Of a DNA stretch of 64,000 nucleotides, positions 19,696-31,594 are shown piece by piece. The translations under genes and the position numbers were made by a program. How positions within the stretch are numbered: the stretch's first letter is position 1; each line of letters begins with the position of its first letter. Source of the DNA: PALSA-894 sp963734185 (GTDB lineage Bacteria; Pseudomonadota; Alphaproteobacteria; Rhizobiales; Xanthobacteraceae); contig CAVTGA010000001.1 in NCBI GenBank assembly GCA_963734185.1, positions 372,001 to 436,000 on the forward strand, in the 5' to 3' direction. The notes beneath the pieces were generated by a model. It did no database searches. It saw nothing but the letters and a program-made list of their open reading frames with translations, and was not told the origin of the DNA.

Positions 19696-21075
19696 TCATG
19701 TTTGCGTTTTTGGCCGCGCGTACGCGAGCAGGCGGTCGATGAATTGCTGCGCGACGCCCTGGTAGGCGAGGGGATCGAACAGGCGCGCGATCTCGGCTTG
19801 GGTCAGTTGCGCGGTGACGCGCGGATCCTCGTGCAGCACGGCTTCGAGCCCGCGGCGCTCGGCGGCGGCCGTCTTCGAGGCCTCCTCCACGATGTGATGC
19901 GCCTCGAGCCGGCCGATCTTGCGGCCGAGCGCGATCATCACCGCTTCGGCCATGATCAGCCCGCCGGTCGCGTCGAGATTGGCGCGCATGCGTTGCTCGT
20001 CGACCTCGAGCCCTTCGGCGATGTCGACGATCGCGGCCAGCGCGCCGGAGGTCGCGAGCAACAGCGCCGGCATGGTCGACCATTCGGCCTGCCAGCCGCC
20101 GAGCGCACGCTCGTGCTCCTGCACCAGCCCCGCCAGGATGGTGGCGGCAAGGTTCGGCGCCATGACGGCGGCCGCGAGCGCGACGCTCGAAGCCACCGGG
20201 TTGCGCTTGTGCGGCATGGTCGAGGAGCCGCCGCGGCCGGCTGCGGCCGGCTCGAACGCTTCGCCGGTGTCGGTCTGCATCAGCAGCGACACGTCGCGCG
20301 CGATCTTGCCGCAGCTGCCGGCAAGGATCGCGAGCGCGGCGGCGACCTCGGCCACGCGGTCGTGATGACTGTGCCAGGGGGCGTCGGGCAGCGGCAGCTT
20401 GAGTTCCGCGGCGAGCTTTTCGGAGACGATGAGCCCGTCCTGGCCGAGCGCGGCGAGCGTCCCGGCCGCGCCGCCGAACTGCAGCACCAGCGCCTCGGCG
20501 CGCAGGCGCGCGAGGCGCGCGCGTGAACGGGACAGCGCTCCGGCATAGCCCGCAAGCTTCAGCCCGAACGGAACGGGAAGCGCGTGCTGCAGCCAGGTGC
20601 GGCCGACCGCAGGGGTGTTGCGATGCTTCTCCGCAAGCTTGGCGAAGCCCGCAACGGCGCGAGCGAGATCGGCGTCGAGCGCCTCGAGCGCGGCACGCAA
20701 TTCGAGCATGAGCGCCGTATCGATGATGTCCTGGCTGGTCGCACCCCAGTGGACGAAGCCGGCGGCAGCCTTGTCGCCGGCCGTTTCGTTCTTGGCGACC
20801 TCGGCGGTCAGCATCTTCACCATCGGAATGGTCACGACGCCGGAGGACACGGCCGCTTCGCCGAGTTTTGCGAGATCGAAGCGGTCCGCATCGCAGGCCG
20901 CTTCGATCGGCCCGACCGCGCTCTGCGGGATCACACCGGCGGAGCCTTGCGCGCGCGCGAGCGCGGCTTCCACGTCCAGCATGCGCTGCAGCCGCGCGCG
21001 GTCGTTGACGATCGCGCGCATGACGCTGCTCGCGAACAGCGGGCCGAGCAGGGAGGACGGCGGCGGGTCGGTCAT
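19696..21075 (-). CDS. pcaB: 3-carboxy-cis,cis-muconate cycloisomerase
   Basis: This 459-residue member of the fumarase/aspartase superfamily has the GGSSTMPHKRNPVASSVALA signature (about residues 280-299), QDIIDTALMLELR and LARAQGSAGVIP, in the PcaB arrangement. It lactonises 3-carboxymuconate to 4-carboxymuconolactone. The gene leads the pcaB-pcaD-pcaC operon. The genes for protocatechuate 3,4-dioxygenase (pcaHG) and the PcaQ regulator are not in the window. A palindrome at 21110-21138 lies just upstream of its start. Confidence 0.93.
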   Translation of the reverse strand: MTDPPPSSLLGPLFASSVMRAIVNDRARLQRMLDVEAALARAQGSAGVIPQSAVGPIEAACDADRFDLAKLGEAAVSSGVVTIPMVKMLTAEVAKNETAGDKAAAGFVHWGATSQDIIDTALMLELRAALEALDADLARAVAGFAKLAEKHRNTPAVGRTWLQHALPVPFGLKLAGYAGALSRSRARLARLRAEALVLQFGGAAGTLAALGQDGLIVSEKLAAELKLPLPDAPWHSHHDRVAEVAAALAILAGSCGKIARDVSLLMQTDTGEAFEPAAAGRGGSSTMPHKRNPVASSVALAAAVMAPNLAATILAGLVQEHERALGGWQAEWSTMPALLLATSGALAAIVDIAEGLEVDEQRMRANLDATGGLIMAEAVMIALGRKIGRLEAHHIVEEASKTAAAERRGLEAVLHEDPRVTAQLTQAEIARLFDPLAYQGVAQQFIDRLLAYARPKTQT

Positions 21076-21109
21076 GGAAGGAGTTTACGGGCGAATTGAC
21101 GTGCGCAAC

Positions 21110-21138
21110 ATATCACGTCGCGCGACGTCATCTGATAT
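21110..21138. promoter_or_regulatory. Operator-like palindrome between pcaB and the TPR gene
   Basis: A perfect 14-bp palindrome, ACGTCGCGCGACGT (21115-21128), sits inside wider arms ATATCA (21110-21115) and TGATAT (21133-21138). It lies 35 bases upstream of the pcaB start and about 40 upstream of the divergent TPR start, a usual place for a shared operator. No regulator binding it is known to me. Confidence 0.45.
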
Positions 21139-21179
21139 TCTTGGGTCACGGCCAAGCGAAAAACGCGAAGGGTGCCCCC

Positions 21180-22523
21180 GTGCTGCGCGACATCCATGAC
21201 CTGCCGATTTCGACTGCGTCGGCCGCGGCCGCCGCGGCCTTCGATCGTACCTTGCTCGCCTATCTCAAGTATCGCGCCGACGTGCCGGTCCATCTGGCGA
21301 CGACGCTTGCGGCGGACGGCGACTTCGGCCTGGCCCACTGCCTGAAGGGCTACGTCGCACTGCTGTCCTACAAGCAGGCCAATGTGCCGGTCGCGGTCGC
21401 AGCGGCGGGCACGGCGCGCCGGCTGAGCGCGAATGCGACGGCGCGCGAGCGCGCGCATGTCGACGCGCTCGATGCCTGGATCGGCGGTGACCTCGACCGC
21501 GCGCTTGGCGTCTGGGAACAGATCCTGGAACTGCACCCGCGCGACGTGCTGGCGTTCCGCCTGGCGCACTTCAACAATTTCTGGCTCGGACGGCCGGCCG
21601 ACATGCGCGTTTCGGTCGAGCGCGTGCTGCCGCAGTGGAGCCGCTCTCTTGCGGGATACGGCACCGTGCTGTCGTGCCGCTGCTTCGCGCACGAAGAGTG
21701 CGGCGACTACGCCACGGCCGAGCCGTCGGGGCGCGCGGCGATCGAGATCGACCCGGGGGACGTCTGGGGCACGCATGCGGTCGCCCACATCATGGAGATG
21801 CAGGGCCGTCACGCCGAAGGCATCGCCTGGCTGGAAGAGCTGGAGCGCCACTGGGCAGGGGGCAACAATCTGCTGCATCATTTGTGGTGGCACCGCGCCC
21901 TGTTCCACCTGGAGCGCGGCGAGTTCGACGCGGTGCTCGATCTCTATGACCGGCGCTTCCGCGACCTCGGCAGCCCGCTGACGCAGGCGCAGCCCGATCT
22001 CTACATCGACGTGCAGAACGCCGCCTCGATGCTGTTCCGGCTCGAGCGGCGCGGGATCGACGTCGGCGAGCGCTGGCACGAGATCGCCGACAAGGCGGAA
22101 ACGCGCATCGGCGATTGCCTGTCGGCCTTCACCTTGCCGCATTGGATGATGGCGCTCGCGGCGACCGGGCGCGGCGACGCGGCCGAACGCATGCTCGCCG
22201 CGATGCGCGCGTTCGGCAGCGCCGATACGACGGTCGCGCGCATCGTCGGACGGGTGGCGGTGCCGGTGACGGAGGCGGTGCTGGCGCATGGCCGCGGCGA
22301 CCATGGGCGCGCCGTCGATCTGATGCGGCCGGTGCTCGACCGGATGGCAAGCCTGGGCGGCAGCCACGCGCAACAGGACGTGCTGGAGCAGCTGTTCCTC
22401 GATTCCGCGGTCAAGGCGGACCGCCGCGAGGACATCCGCCTCATCCTGGCACGGGTCGCGACGCGGCGCGATCCGGCCGGCCTCACCGGATACGCCGAGG
22501 GGGCCCGGCAACTCGCGCATTGA
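21180..22523 (+). CDS. TTC38-like tetratricopeptide repeat protein
   Basis: From the GTG at 21180 this is 447 residues of mostly helical repeats. Segments such as DVLAFRLAHFNNFWLGRPAD, WGTHAVAHIMEMQGRHAEGI and NLLHHLWWHRALFHLERGEF are characteristic of the TTC38 family of TPR proteins, whose biochemical role is unknown. The conserved His and Trp residues in those helices are intact. The open frame extends to a TTG at 21096, so the start is uncertain, and the GTG gives an N terminus (LRDIHDLPIST) that fits relatives as I remember them. It diverges from pcaB. Confidence 0.75.
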   Translation: MLRDIHDLPISTASAAAAAAFDRTLLAYLKYRADVPVHLATTLAADGDFGLAHCLKGYVALLSYKQANVPVAVAAAGTARRLSANATARERAHVDALDAWIGGDLDRALGVWEQILELHPRDVLAFRLAHFNNFWLGRPADMRVSVERVLPQWSRSLAGYGTVLSCRCFAHEECGDYATAEPSGRAAIEIDPGDVWGTHAVAHIMEMQGRHAEGIAWLEELERHWAGGNNLLHHLWWHRALFHLERGEFDAVLDLYDRRFRDLGSPLTQAQPDLYIDVQNAASMLFRLERRGIDVGERWHEIADKAETRIGDCLSAFTLPHWMMALAATGRGDAAERMLAAMRAFGSADTTVARIVGRVAVPVTEAVLAHGRGDHGRAVDLMRPVLDRMASLGGSHAQQDVLEQLFLDSAVKADRREDIRLILARVATRRDPAGLTGYAEGARQLAH

Positions 22524-22573
22524 CGAGCGTCAGGCGCACGCGCCTTATCGGGACGGCTTGAAGGAGACGTGCA

Positions 22574-23026
22574 ATGGCGATGACCATGACCGGCGAGGTC
22601 CAGCTCGCCGCGCCGCGCGCAACGGTGTGGCAGAAGCTCAATGACCCCGCGGTGCTCAAGGCCTGCATCCCGGGCTGCGAGCAGCTCGACAAGACCTCCG
22701 AGACGGAGTTCCAGGCGGTCGCCGTGACCAAGATCGGGCCGGTGAAGGCACGCTGGAAAGGCAAGGTTCGGCTCTCCGACATCGACCCGCCCAACGGCTA
22801 CCGGATCTCGGGCGAAGGCGAGGGCGGCGTTGCAGGCTTCGCCAAGGGCGGAGCGGACGTGAAGCTGACCGACAAGGATGGCGGCACCTTGCTCGGCTAC
22901 AACGTCGAAGCACAGATCGGCGGCAAGCTCGCGCAACTCGGCCAGCGCCTGATCAACGGCGCCGCCAAGAAGATGGCCGACGAGTTCTTCGGCAATTTCG
23001 CCAAGGCGGTGACGGGAGGTGGTTGA
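22574..23026 (+). CDS. coxG: CoxG-type SRPBCC protein (CO dehydrogenase subunit G family)
   Basis: The 150-residue protein begins MTMTGEVQLAAPRATVWQKL and has LNDPAVLKACIPGCEQLDK, EFQAVAVTKIGPVKARWKGK and KLAQLGQRLINGAAKKMADE, the CoxG pattern of the START/SRPBCC fold. CoxG is thought to anchor CO dehydrogenase to the membrane, although many homologues occur with other molybdenum hydroxylases. It lacks the long C-terminal tail of the Oligotropha CoxG. It precedes the coxSLM genes, but the hicAB pair on the other strand separates them. Confidence 0.88.
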   Translation: MAMTMTGEVQLAAPRATVWQKLNDPAVLKACIPGCEQLDKTSETEFQAVAVTKIGPVKARWKGKVRLSDIDPPNGYRISGEGEGGVAGFAKGGADVKLTDKDGGTLLGYNVEAQIGGKLAQLGQRLINGAAKKMADEFFGNFAKAVTGGG

Positions 23027-23029
23027 CAG

Positions 23030-23362
23030 CTAACCTTCGATGGCTTCGGCAAGCTGGTCCTTCACCCAACCATTGAGGCTCTTACCTTCGCGTTCTGCCG
23101 CTGCCGCAATCGCTCGATGCAGTGCCGGATCAAGCCGCACCACGAACTTGCCGGACAATGGCTTCTCGGGCATTTCACCGCGCTCGCGGCAGAATTCGAG
23201 ATAATCATCGATCGAGTCCGCAAGCGCCTTCTTGAGCTCGTCAACTGATCGACCTTCGAAAGTGATGACGTCACGGAGGCCGACGACGCGGCCGTGAAAG
23301 ACATCTGCATCTTCGTCATAGGCGAAGGTGCCGAGATAACCTTTGTAGTCGAGTGTGTTCAC
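23030..23362 (-). CDS. hicB: HicB-family antitoxin
   Basis: From a GTG at 23362 this gives 110 residues. The N-terminal part (YKGYLGTFAYDEDADVFHGR, VVGLRDVITFEGRSVDELKK) is the HicB partially degenerate RNase-H-like fold, and the C-terminal KFVVRLDPALHRAIAAAAER...SLNGWVKDQL is a ribbon-helix-helix DNA-binding domain. HicB neutralises HicA and represses the operon. The GTG overlaps the TGA that would end hicA (TGTGA), the usual hicAB coupling. Because hicA carries a +1 shift just upstream, the same frame is also open from 23626, giving a 198-residue HicA-HicB fusion. Confidence 0.85.
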   Translation of the reverse strand: MNTLDYKGYLGTFAYDEDADVFHGRVVGLRDVITFEGRSVDELKKALADSIDDYLEFCRERGEMPEKPLSGKFVVRLDPALHRAIAAAAEREGKSLNGWVKDQLAEAIEG

Positions 23363-23626
23363 AGGTTGACTCCTGCTTCCTTTAGGAAATCGCGCAAAGC
23401 TTCCAACCGCGCCTTTGACAAGTTCGGGCCGCGGATGCGGTTTGTGAAAAACCGCGCGCCGACCGCTCAGTGCAAAGCGCACGCGCGAACCGCGACCCTC
23501 CGATATTTCCGCGCCGAGCGCCTGCAACAATCCAAGGACTTCACGCCATCGAATGTCGGCCCGCGTTGGTCGTTCGTAGACGGCTTCGAGAGTTTTTCTG
23601 CGCCGGGAGCCAATTTGGTCAGTCAC
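23359..23626 (-). pseudogene. hicA: HicA-family toxin gene with an apparent +1 frameshift
   Basis: The first 70 or so codons from 23626 give a HicA mRNA-interferase core: RRRKTLEAVYERPTRADIRW, GAEISEGRGSRVRFALSGRR and AVFHKPHPRPELVKGAV, with the catalytic His in FHKPHP. After KGAV the frame turns to GSFARFPKG, while the next frame reads LEALRDFLKEAGVNL and stop, the expected HicA C terminus. One extra base in GTTGGAAGC (the CC at 23403-23404 on the + strand) accounts for the switch. The toxin is thus either inactivated, fused to HicB, or misread by sequencing. The total length with the base removed would be about 89 codons, normal for this class. Confidence 0.75.
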
Positions 23627-23875
23627 TGGTCCCTCGTAGTATCAAAGGTTGATATCAGAGCGTTTTCCGCTTTTCAATGACTGCCCGGCACGCTTGGTCT
23701 TGCGATAATCGCGGCTCGGTCCCTTGACCCGCCCTATCTCCCGGGTTCAGAGTTATTCCGGTTCCAAACAGCGATTTCTGGCAGAAAACGCTACGATTAA
23801 GCCTGCAATCCGGCCGGAGCCGGTGTTCCGGCAGCAAAATGAGGGCCTCCGGCCCCGCTTTCGAGGAGGAGCGTC

Positions 23876-24352
23876 ATGCCCGCGGTCTCTATGGCGGTGA
23901 ACGGCAAGCCCGTCACCGGCGACGTCGACGCGCGCACCCTGCTGGTCCAATTCCTGCGCGAGACGCTGCGTCTCACCGGCACCCATGTCGGATGCGACAC
24001 CTCGCAATGCGGCGCCTGCGTGGTCCACGTGAACGGCAAGGCGGTCAAGGCCTGCACGGTGTTCGCCTGGCAGGTCGACGGCGCCAACATCACCACCATC
24101 GAGGGCCTCGCCAATGGAAACACGCTGCATCCCATGCAGGAGGCGTTCCGCGAGCATCACGGCCTGCAGTGCGGCTTCTGCACGCCGGGCATGATCATGA
24201 CCGCGGTCGACATGGTCAACCGCAAGGGCAACACGCTCGACGAGCGCACCATCCGCGACGAGCTCGAGGGCAACATCTGCCGCTGCACGGGCTACCACAA
24301 CATCGTCAAGGCGATCGCGGCCGGCGCGCAAGCCATGGGCAAAGCCGGTTGA
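23876..24352 (+). CDS. coxS: Molybdenum hydroxylase small subunit (2 x [2Fe-2S]), CoxS type
   Basis: The 158-residue protein has the plant-ferredoxin-type cluster ligands Cys40, 45, 48 and 60 (CDTSQCGAC...C) and the second cluster ligands Cys99, 102, 135 and 137 (QCGFCTPG and ICRCTGY). It moves electrons from the molybdenum site in CoxL to FAD in CoxM. A GAGGAG ribosome-binding site precedes the ATG. The order coxS-coxL-coxM here is that of form II clusters, whereas form I genes run coxM-coxS-coxL. Confidence 0.93.
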   Translation: MPAVSMAVNGKPVTGDVDARTLLVQFLRETLRLTGTHVGCDTSQCGACVVHVNGKAVKACTVFAWQVDGANITTIEGLANGNTLHPMQEAFREHHGLQCGFCTPGMIMTAVDMVNRKGNTLDERTIRDELEGNICRCTGYHNIVKAIAAGAQAMGKAG

Positions 24353-24415
24353 TCCGACAAGGCCGCCGGTGAGAGCGGTCGCACAATTCCCCTACATCCG
24401 GCTGGAGGAGACGCC

Positions 24416-26785
<2,370 letters not shown>

Positions 26786-26788
26786 GGC

Positions 26789-26888
26789 CCTCGTCCTGAG
26801 GAGCCGCGCGTAGCGCGGCGTCTCGAAGGACGGGAGCAAGCGGCCACCCTTCGAGACGCGCCCTTTCAGGGCGCTCCTCAGGGTGAGG
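26789..26888. repeat. Palindromic repeat (CCTCGTCCTGAGG type) between coxL and coxM
   Basis: Arms CCTCGTCCTGAGGAGC (26789-26804) and GCTCCTCAGGGTGAGG (26873-26888) pair with two mismatches, and inner arms CGTCTCGAAGG and CCTTCGAGACG pair perfectly. It begins 3 bases after the coxL stop and fills most of the 138-base gap, inside what must be one operon. It may affect coxM expression or mRNA stability. Confidence 0.85.
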
Positions 26889-26923
26889 CGCAGGGAGAGC
26901 AGACAAGTTTAGGGAGAGCCACG

Positions 26924-27769
26924 ATGTACAACTTCACTTTCCACCGTCCGGGCGGCCTGCGCCAGGCGCAGAACATGCTGGGCAAGCTGGAGGAGGCGAA
27001 AATCCTCGCCGGCGGCCAGTCCTTGATCCCGACCATGAAGCTGCGGCTGGCCAGCCCCGCCAACATCGTCGACCTGTCGAAGATCGAAGGCCTTGCCGGC
27101 ATCGAGCTGAAAGGCCGCTCGCTCGTCATCGGCGCGATGACGCGCCACGCGGAGGTGGCCAGCTCCGACGCGGTCAAGGGCAGCATCCCGGCGCTCGCGA
27201 GCCTCGCGAATGTGATCGGCGATCCCGCGGTGCGCCACCAGGGCACGATCGGCGGCTCGGTTGCCAACAACGATCCGAACGCCGACTACCCGGCGGCCTG
27301 CCTCGGGCTCGGCGCCACCATTGTCACCACCAAACGGCGCATCGCGTCGGACGACTTCTTCAAGGGCCTGTTCGAGACCGCGCTCGAGCCGGACGAGATC
27401 GTCACCAAGGTGATGTTCCCGATCCCCAAGAAGGCCGGCTACATGAAGTTCCGCAACCAGGCCTCGCGTTTCGCGCTAGTCGGCGTTTTCGTGTCGAAGC
27501 GCGGCAGCGAGATCCGCGTCGCCGTCACCGGCGCGGGCTCGAGCGGCGTGTTCCGCGTCAAGGCGTTCGAGGAGGCGCTGAAGAAGCGCTTCGCCGCCAA
27601 GTCGCTGGAGGGCCTGACCGTGCCGGCGACCGGCATGAACGCCGACATCCACGGCAGCGCCGAATACCGCGCGCATCTCGTCGCCGTCATGGCGCGGCGC
27701 GCGGTGGCGGCGGCGAACGAGGCGCCATCCGCTGACGCGGATGAGGGAGGCGTGGTCGGCAACGGGTAG
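26924..27769 (+). CDS. coxM: Molybdenum hydroxylase FAD subunit, CoxM type
   Basis: The 281-residue subunit has the FAD-binding motifs AGGQSLIPTMKLRLA (about 30-44) and GTIGGSVANNDPNADYPAAC (about 106-125) of the CO dehydrogenase flavoprotein fold. It passes electrons from the iron-sulphur subunit to an acceptor such as quinone. The last 15 residues (SADADEGGVVGNG) look like a non-conserved tail. It is the third structural gene of the S-L-M set. Confidence 0.93.
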   Translation: MYNFTFHRPGGLRQAQNMLGKLEEAKILAGGQSLIPTMKLRLASPANIVDLSKIEGLAGIELKGRSLVIGAMTRHAEVASSDAVKGSIPALASLANVIGDPAVRHQGTIGGSVANNDPNADYPAACLGLGATIVTTKRRIASDDFFKGLFETALEPDEIVTKVMFPIPKKAGYMKFRNQASRFALVGVFVSKRGSEIRVAVTGAGSSGVFRVKAFEEALKKRFAAKSLEGLTVPATGMNADIHGSAEYRAHLVAVMARRAVAAANEAPSADADEGGVVGNG

Positions 27770-27773
27770 CACT

Positions 27774-27812
27774 AGAGCACGATGACTTTTCTTCGAATCG
27801 TCATCGCGCTCT
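27774..27812. repeat. Palindrome AGAGC...GCTCT between coxM and coxD
   Basis: Outer arms AGAGC and GCTCT and inner arms CGATGAC and GTCATCG surround a TTTTCTTCGAATC centre. It starts 5 bases after the coxM stop and stands just before a GAGCATGATC-family element, so two unrelated palindromes are stacked in this gap. Confidence 0.8.
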
Positions 27813-27824
27813 AAGTTATTCGTG

Positions 27825-27873
27825 GAGCATGATCTTTTCCGAAAACCGCTGCGCACTTTTCGGGATCATGCTC
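27825..27873. repeat. Interspersed palindrome, GAGCATGATC family, copy 2
   Basis: Ten-base arms GAGCATGATC and GATCATGCTC with inner CCGAAAA and TTTTCGG match copy 1 at 12306-12354, differing only in the centre (CCGCTGCGCAC against CCGGTACCCAC). It lies 59 bases before the coxD start within the cox cluster. Confidence 0.9.
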
Positions 27874-27931
27874 TAGCATCGAGCCACGTCGGCCCTCGCG
27901 GATTGGCGGCAAAGGCATTAGATAGCTGGCC

Positions 27932-28870
<939 letters not shown>

Positions 28871-28876
28871 CCGGCC

Positions 28877-30088
<1,212 letters not shown>

Positions 30089-30115
30089 CCTATATGTGCG
30101 TCATTGGAGGATCCG

Positions 30116-30445
30116 ATGGACACGCTCGCGCGCGATGAAGACATCCTCAAAGCCGCCGAGGACTGGCGCAAGGCCGGGCGCGGCGTGGCGCTCGCGACCG
30201 TGGTCGAGACCTGGGGCTCGGCGCCGCGGCCGGTCGGCTCCAACCTGGTGATCGACGACCAGGGCAATTTCCTCGGCTCGGTGTCGGGCGGTTGCGTCGA
30301 AGGAGCGGTCGTCACCGAGGCGCTCGACGTGATCGAGAGCGGCAAGCCGAAGACGTTGGAATTCGGCGTCGCCGACGAGGCCGCCTGGAAGGTCGGGCTC
30401 TCCTGCGGCGGCACCATCCGGGTGTTCGTCGAGAAAGTGGAGTAG
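30116..30445 (+). CDS. XdhC/CoxF-family protein, N-terminal-domain half
   Basis: The 109-residue product holds the short XdhC_CoxI N-terminal domain: VALATVVETWGSAPRPVGSN, SVSGGCVEGAVVTEA and GLSCGGTIRVFVE. XdhC proteins bind and sulphurate the molybdenum cofactor for insertion. The ATG at 30116 has a perfect GGAGG box 5 bases upstream, so the TTG at 30104 is rejected. The Rossmann half is a separate gene at 30902, beyond a 456-base repeat-filled gap. Confidence 0.88.
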   Translation: MDTLARDEDILKAAEDWRKAGRGVALATVVETWGSAPRPVGSNLVIDDQGNFLGSVSGGCVEGAVVTEALDVIESGKPKTLEFGVADEAAWKVGLSCGGTIRVFVEKVE

Positions 30446-30474
30446 CGCCGTGAACGTGCCGCATGCTCCGCTTA

Positions 30475-30880
30475 CCTCCCCCCTTGTGGGGGAGGCCGGC
30501 GCGCGAAGCGCGGCGGGAGGGGGACTTTCGTCAGCACGGAAGTTGACCCCCTCCCTAACCCTCCCCCACAAGGCAGGGCTATCGCATATGACGCCGTTGC
30601 TTTGGTTGTCGCGCCGAAAGCGCCACAGTACCTCCCCCCTTGTGGGGGAGGTCGACCGCCGGAGCCCGCAGGGCGACGGCGGGCGGGAGGGGGTCCGCTT
30701 TTCTTTGTCTGAGAAGGTTTTTCGTGCTTGTGGCGAGTCCCCCTCCGGCCTCGCTTCGCGAGGCCACCTCCCCCACAAGGGGGGAGGTACTGTGGCGCTT
30801 TCAGTGCCTATTTCGTCACAGACACGGCGCTGCGTGTCATATGCGATAGCCCTCCCCCACAAGGGGGGAGGGGACGCGCC
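30475..30880. repeat. Nested palindromic repeat cluster between the two XdhC half-genes
   Basis: This gene-free stretch holds at least four copies of a CCTCCCCC...TTGTGGGGGAGG palindrome. Perfect 37-bp arms (30616-30652 with 30766-30802) lie inside perfect 17-bp arms (30576-30592 with 30836-30852), giving a large nested inverted repeat. Short frames called within it are by-products of the palindrome. It resembles compound REP-like arrays. Its transcript would fold strongly between the two xdhC halves. Confidence 0.9.
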
Positions 30881-30901
30881 GGCGTTTGCGGGGCGACCCT
30901 T

Positions 30902-31594
30902 GTGAAACTCGACATCCTCAAAGCCCTCAACGCCGAACGCGCGGCGCGGCGCGCGACGGTCGTCGTAACCGATCAGGACAGCGGCGCGCAGCGGCTGGTC
31001 ACGCAAGACGGCATCGCCGGCGATCCCCTGAAGGACGTGCTCGAAGCCCATCTGCGCTCGGGCAAGAGCGGGATGGAAGAGACCGCGCAGGGCAAGGTCT
31101 TCCTCACCGTGCACGTGCCGCCGACGCGACTCGTCATCACCGGAGCCGTGCACATCAGCCAGGCGCTGGCGCCGATCGCCAGATTGCTCGGCTACGACGT
31201 CACCATCGTCGACCCGCGCACCGCGTTCGCCAGCATCGAGCGCTTTCCCGACGTGAAGGTGATCGCCGAATGGCCGGACACGGCGCTCCCCGCCCTCGGC
31301 ATCGACCGCTACACGGCGTTCGTCGCGCTCACCCACGATCCCAAGATCGACGATCCCGCGCTCACTCATGCGCTGGCGCGCGACTGCTTTTATATCGGCG
31401 CGCTCGGCTCGAAGAAGACGCACGGCCGCCGCCTCGAGCGCTTGAAGGAGCAAGGCGTGAGCGAAGCGCAGCTCGCGCGCATCCACGCGCCGATCGGGCT
31501 TGCCATCGGCGCGGTGTCGCCGGCCGAGATCGCACTCGCCATCATGGGCGAGATCACGGCGCGCCTGCGGCTTACAGCGGATGGCAAGCGATGA
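30902..31594 (+). CDS. XdhC/CoxF-family protein, Rossmann-domain half
   Basis: From the GTG at 30902 this gives 230 residues: an N-terminal linker (KLDILKALNAERAARRATVV), then the XdhC Rossmann domain with ITGAVHISQALAPIARLLGY, VTIVDPRTAF, ALTHDPKIDDPAL and YIGALGSKKTHGRRLERL. This half binds nucleotide or cofactor. It is coupled to the next gene by an ATGA overlap. In many alphaproteobacteria the two XdhC parts are separate genes, so the split itself is not a defect. Confidence 0.88.
   Translation: MKLDILKALNAERAARRATVVVTDQDSGAQRLVTQDGIAGDPLKDVLEAHLRSGKSGMEETAQGKVFLTVHVPPTRLVITGAVHISQALAPIARLLGYDVTIVDPRTAFASIERFPDVKVIAEWPDTALPALGIDRYTAFVALTHDPKIDDPALTHALARDCFYIGALGSKKTHGRRLERLKEQGVSEAQLARIHAPIGLAIGAVSPAEIALAIMGEITARLRLTADGKR

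Noticed and set aside
23750..23870. Possible sigma-54 promoter before coxS (TGGCAG near 23778)
   Set aside because: The GC-box half (TTGC at the right spacing) is missing.
30475..30880. Possible CRISPR array in the repeat-filled XdhC gap
   Set aside because: Repeats are palindromic, unevenly spaced and of mixed orientation, with no constant spacer length; no cas genes are present.
30450..30905. Short frames in the XdhC gap, for example one of 151 residues
   Set aside because: They are translations of the nested palindromes, not genes.
30104..31594. XdhC interpreted as one gene broken by the repeat insertion
   Set aside because: Each half has its own start signal, and separate N and C genes are usual in this group, so the repeat sits between two normal genes.
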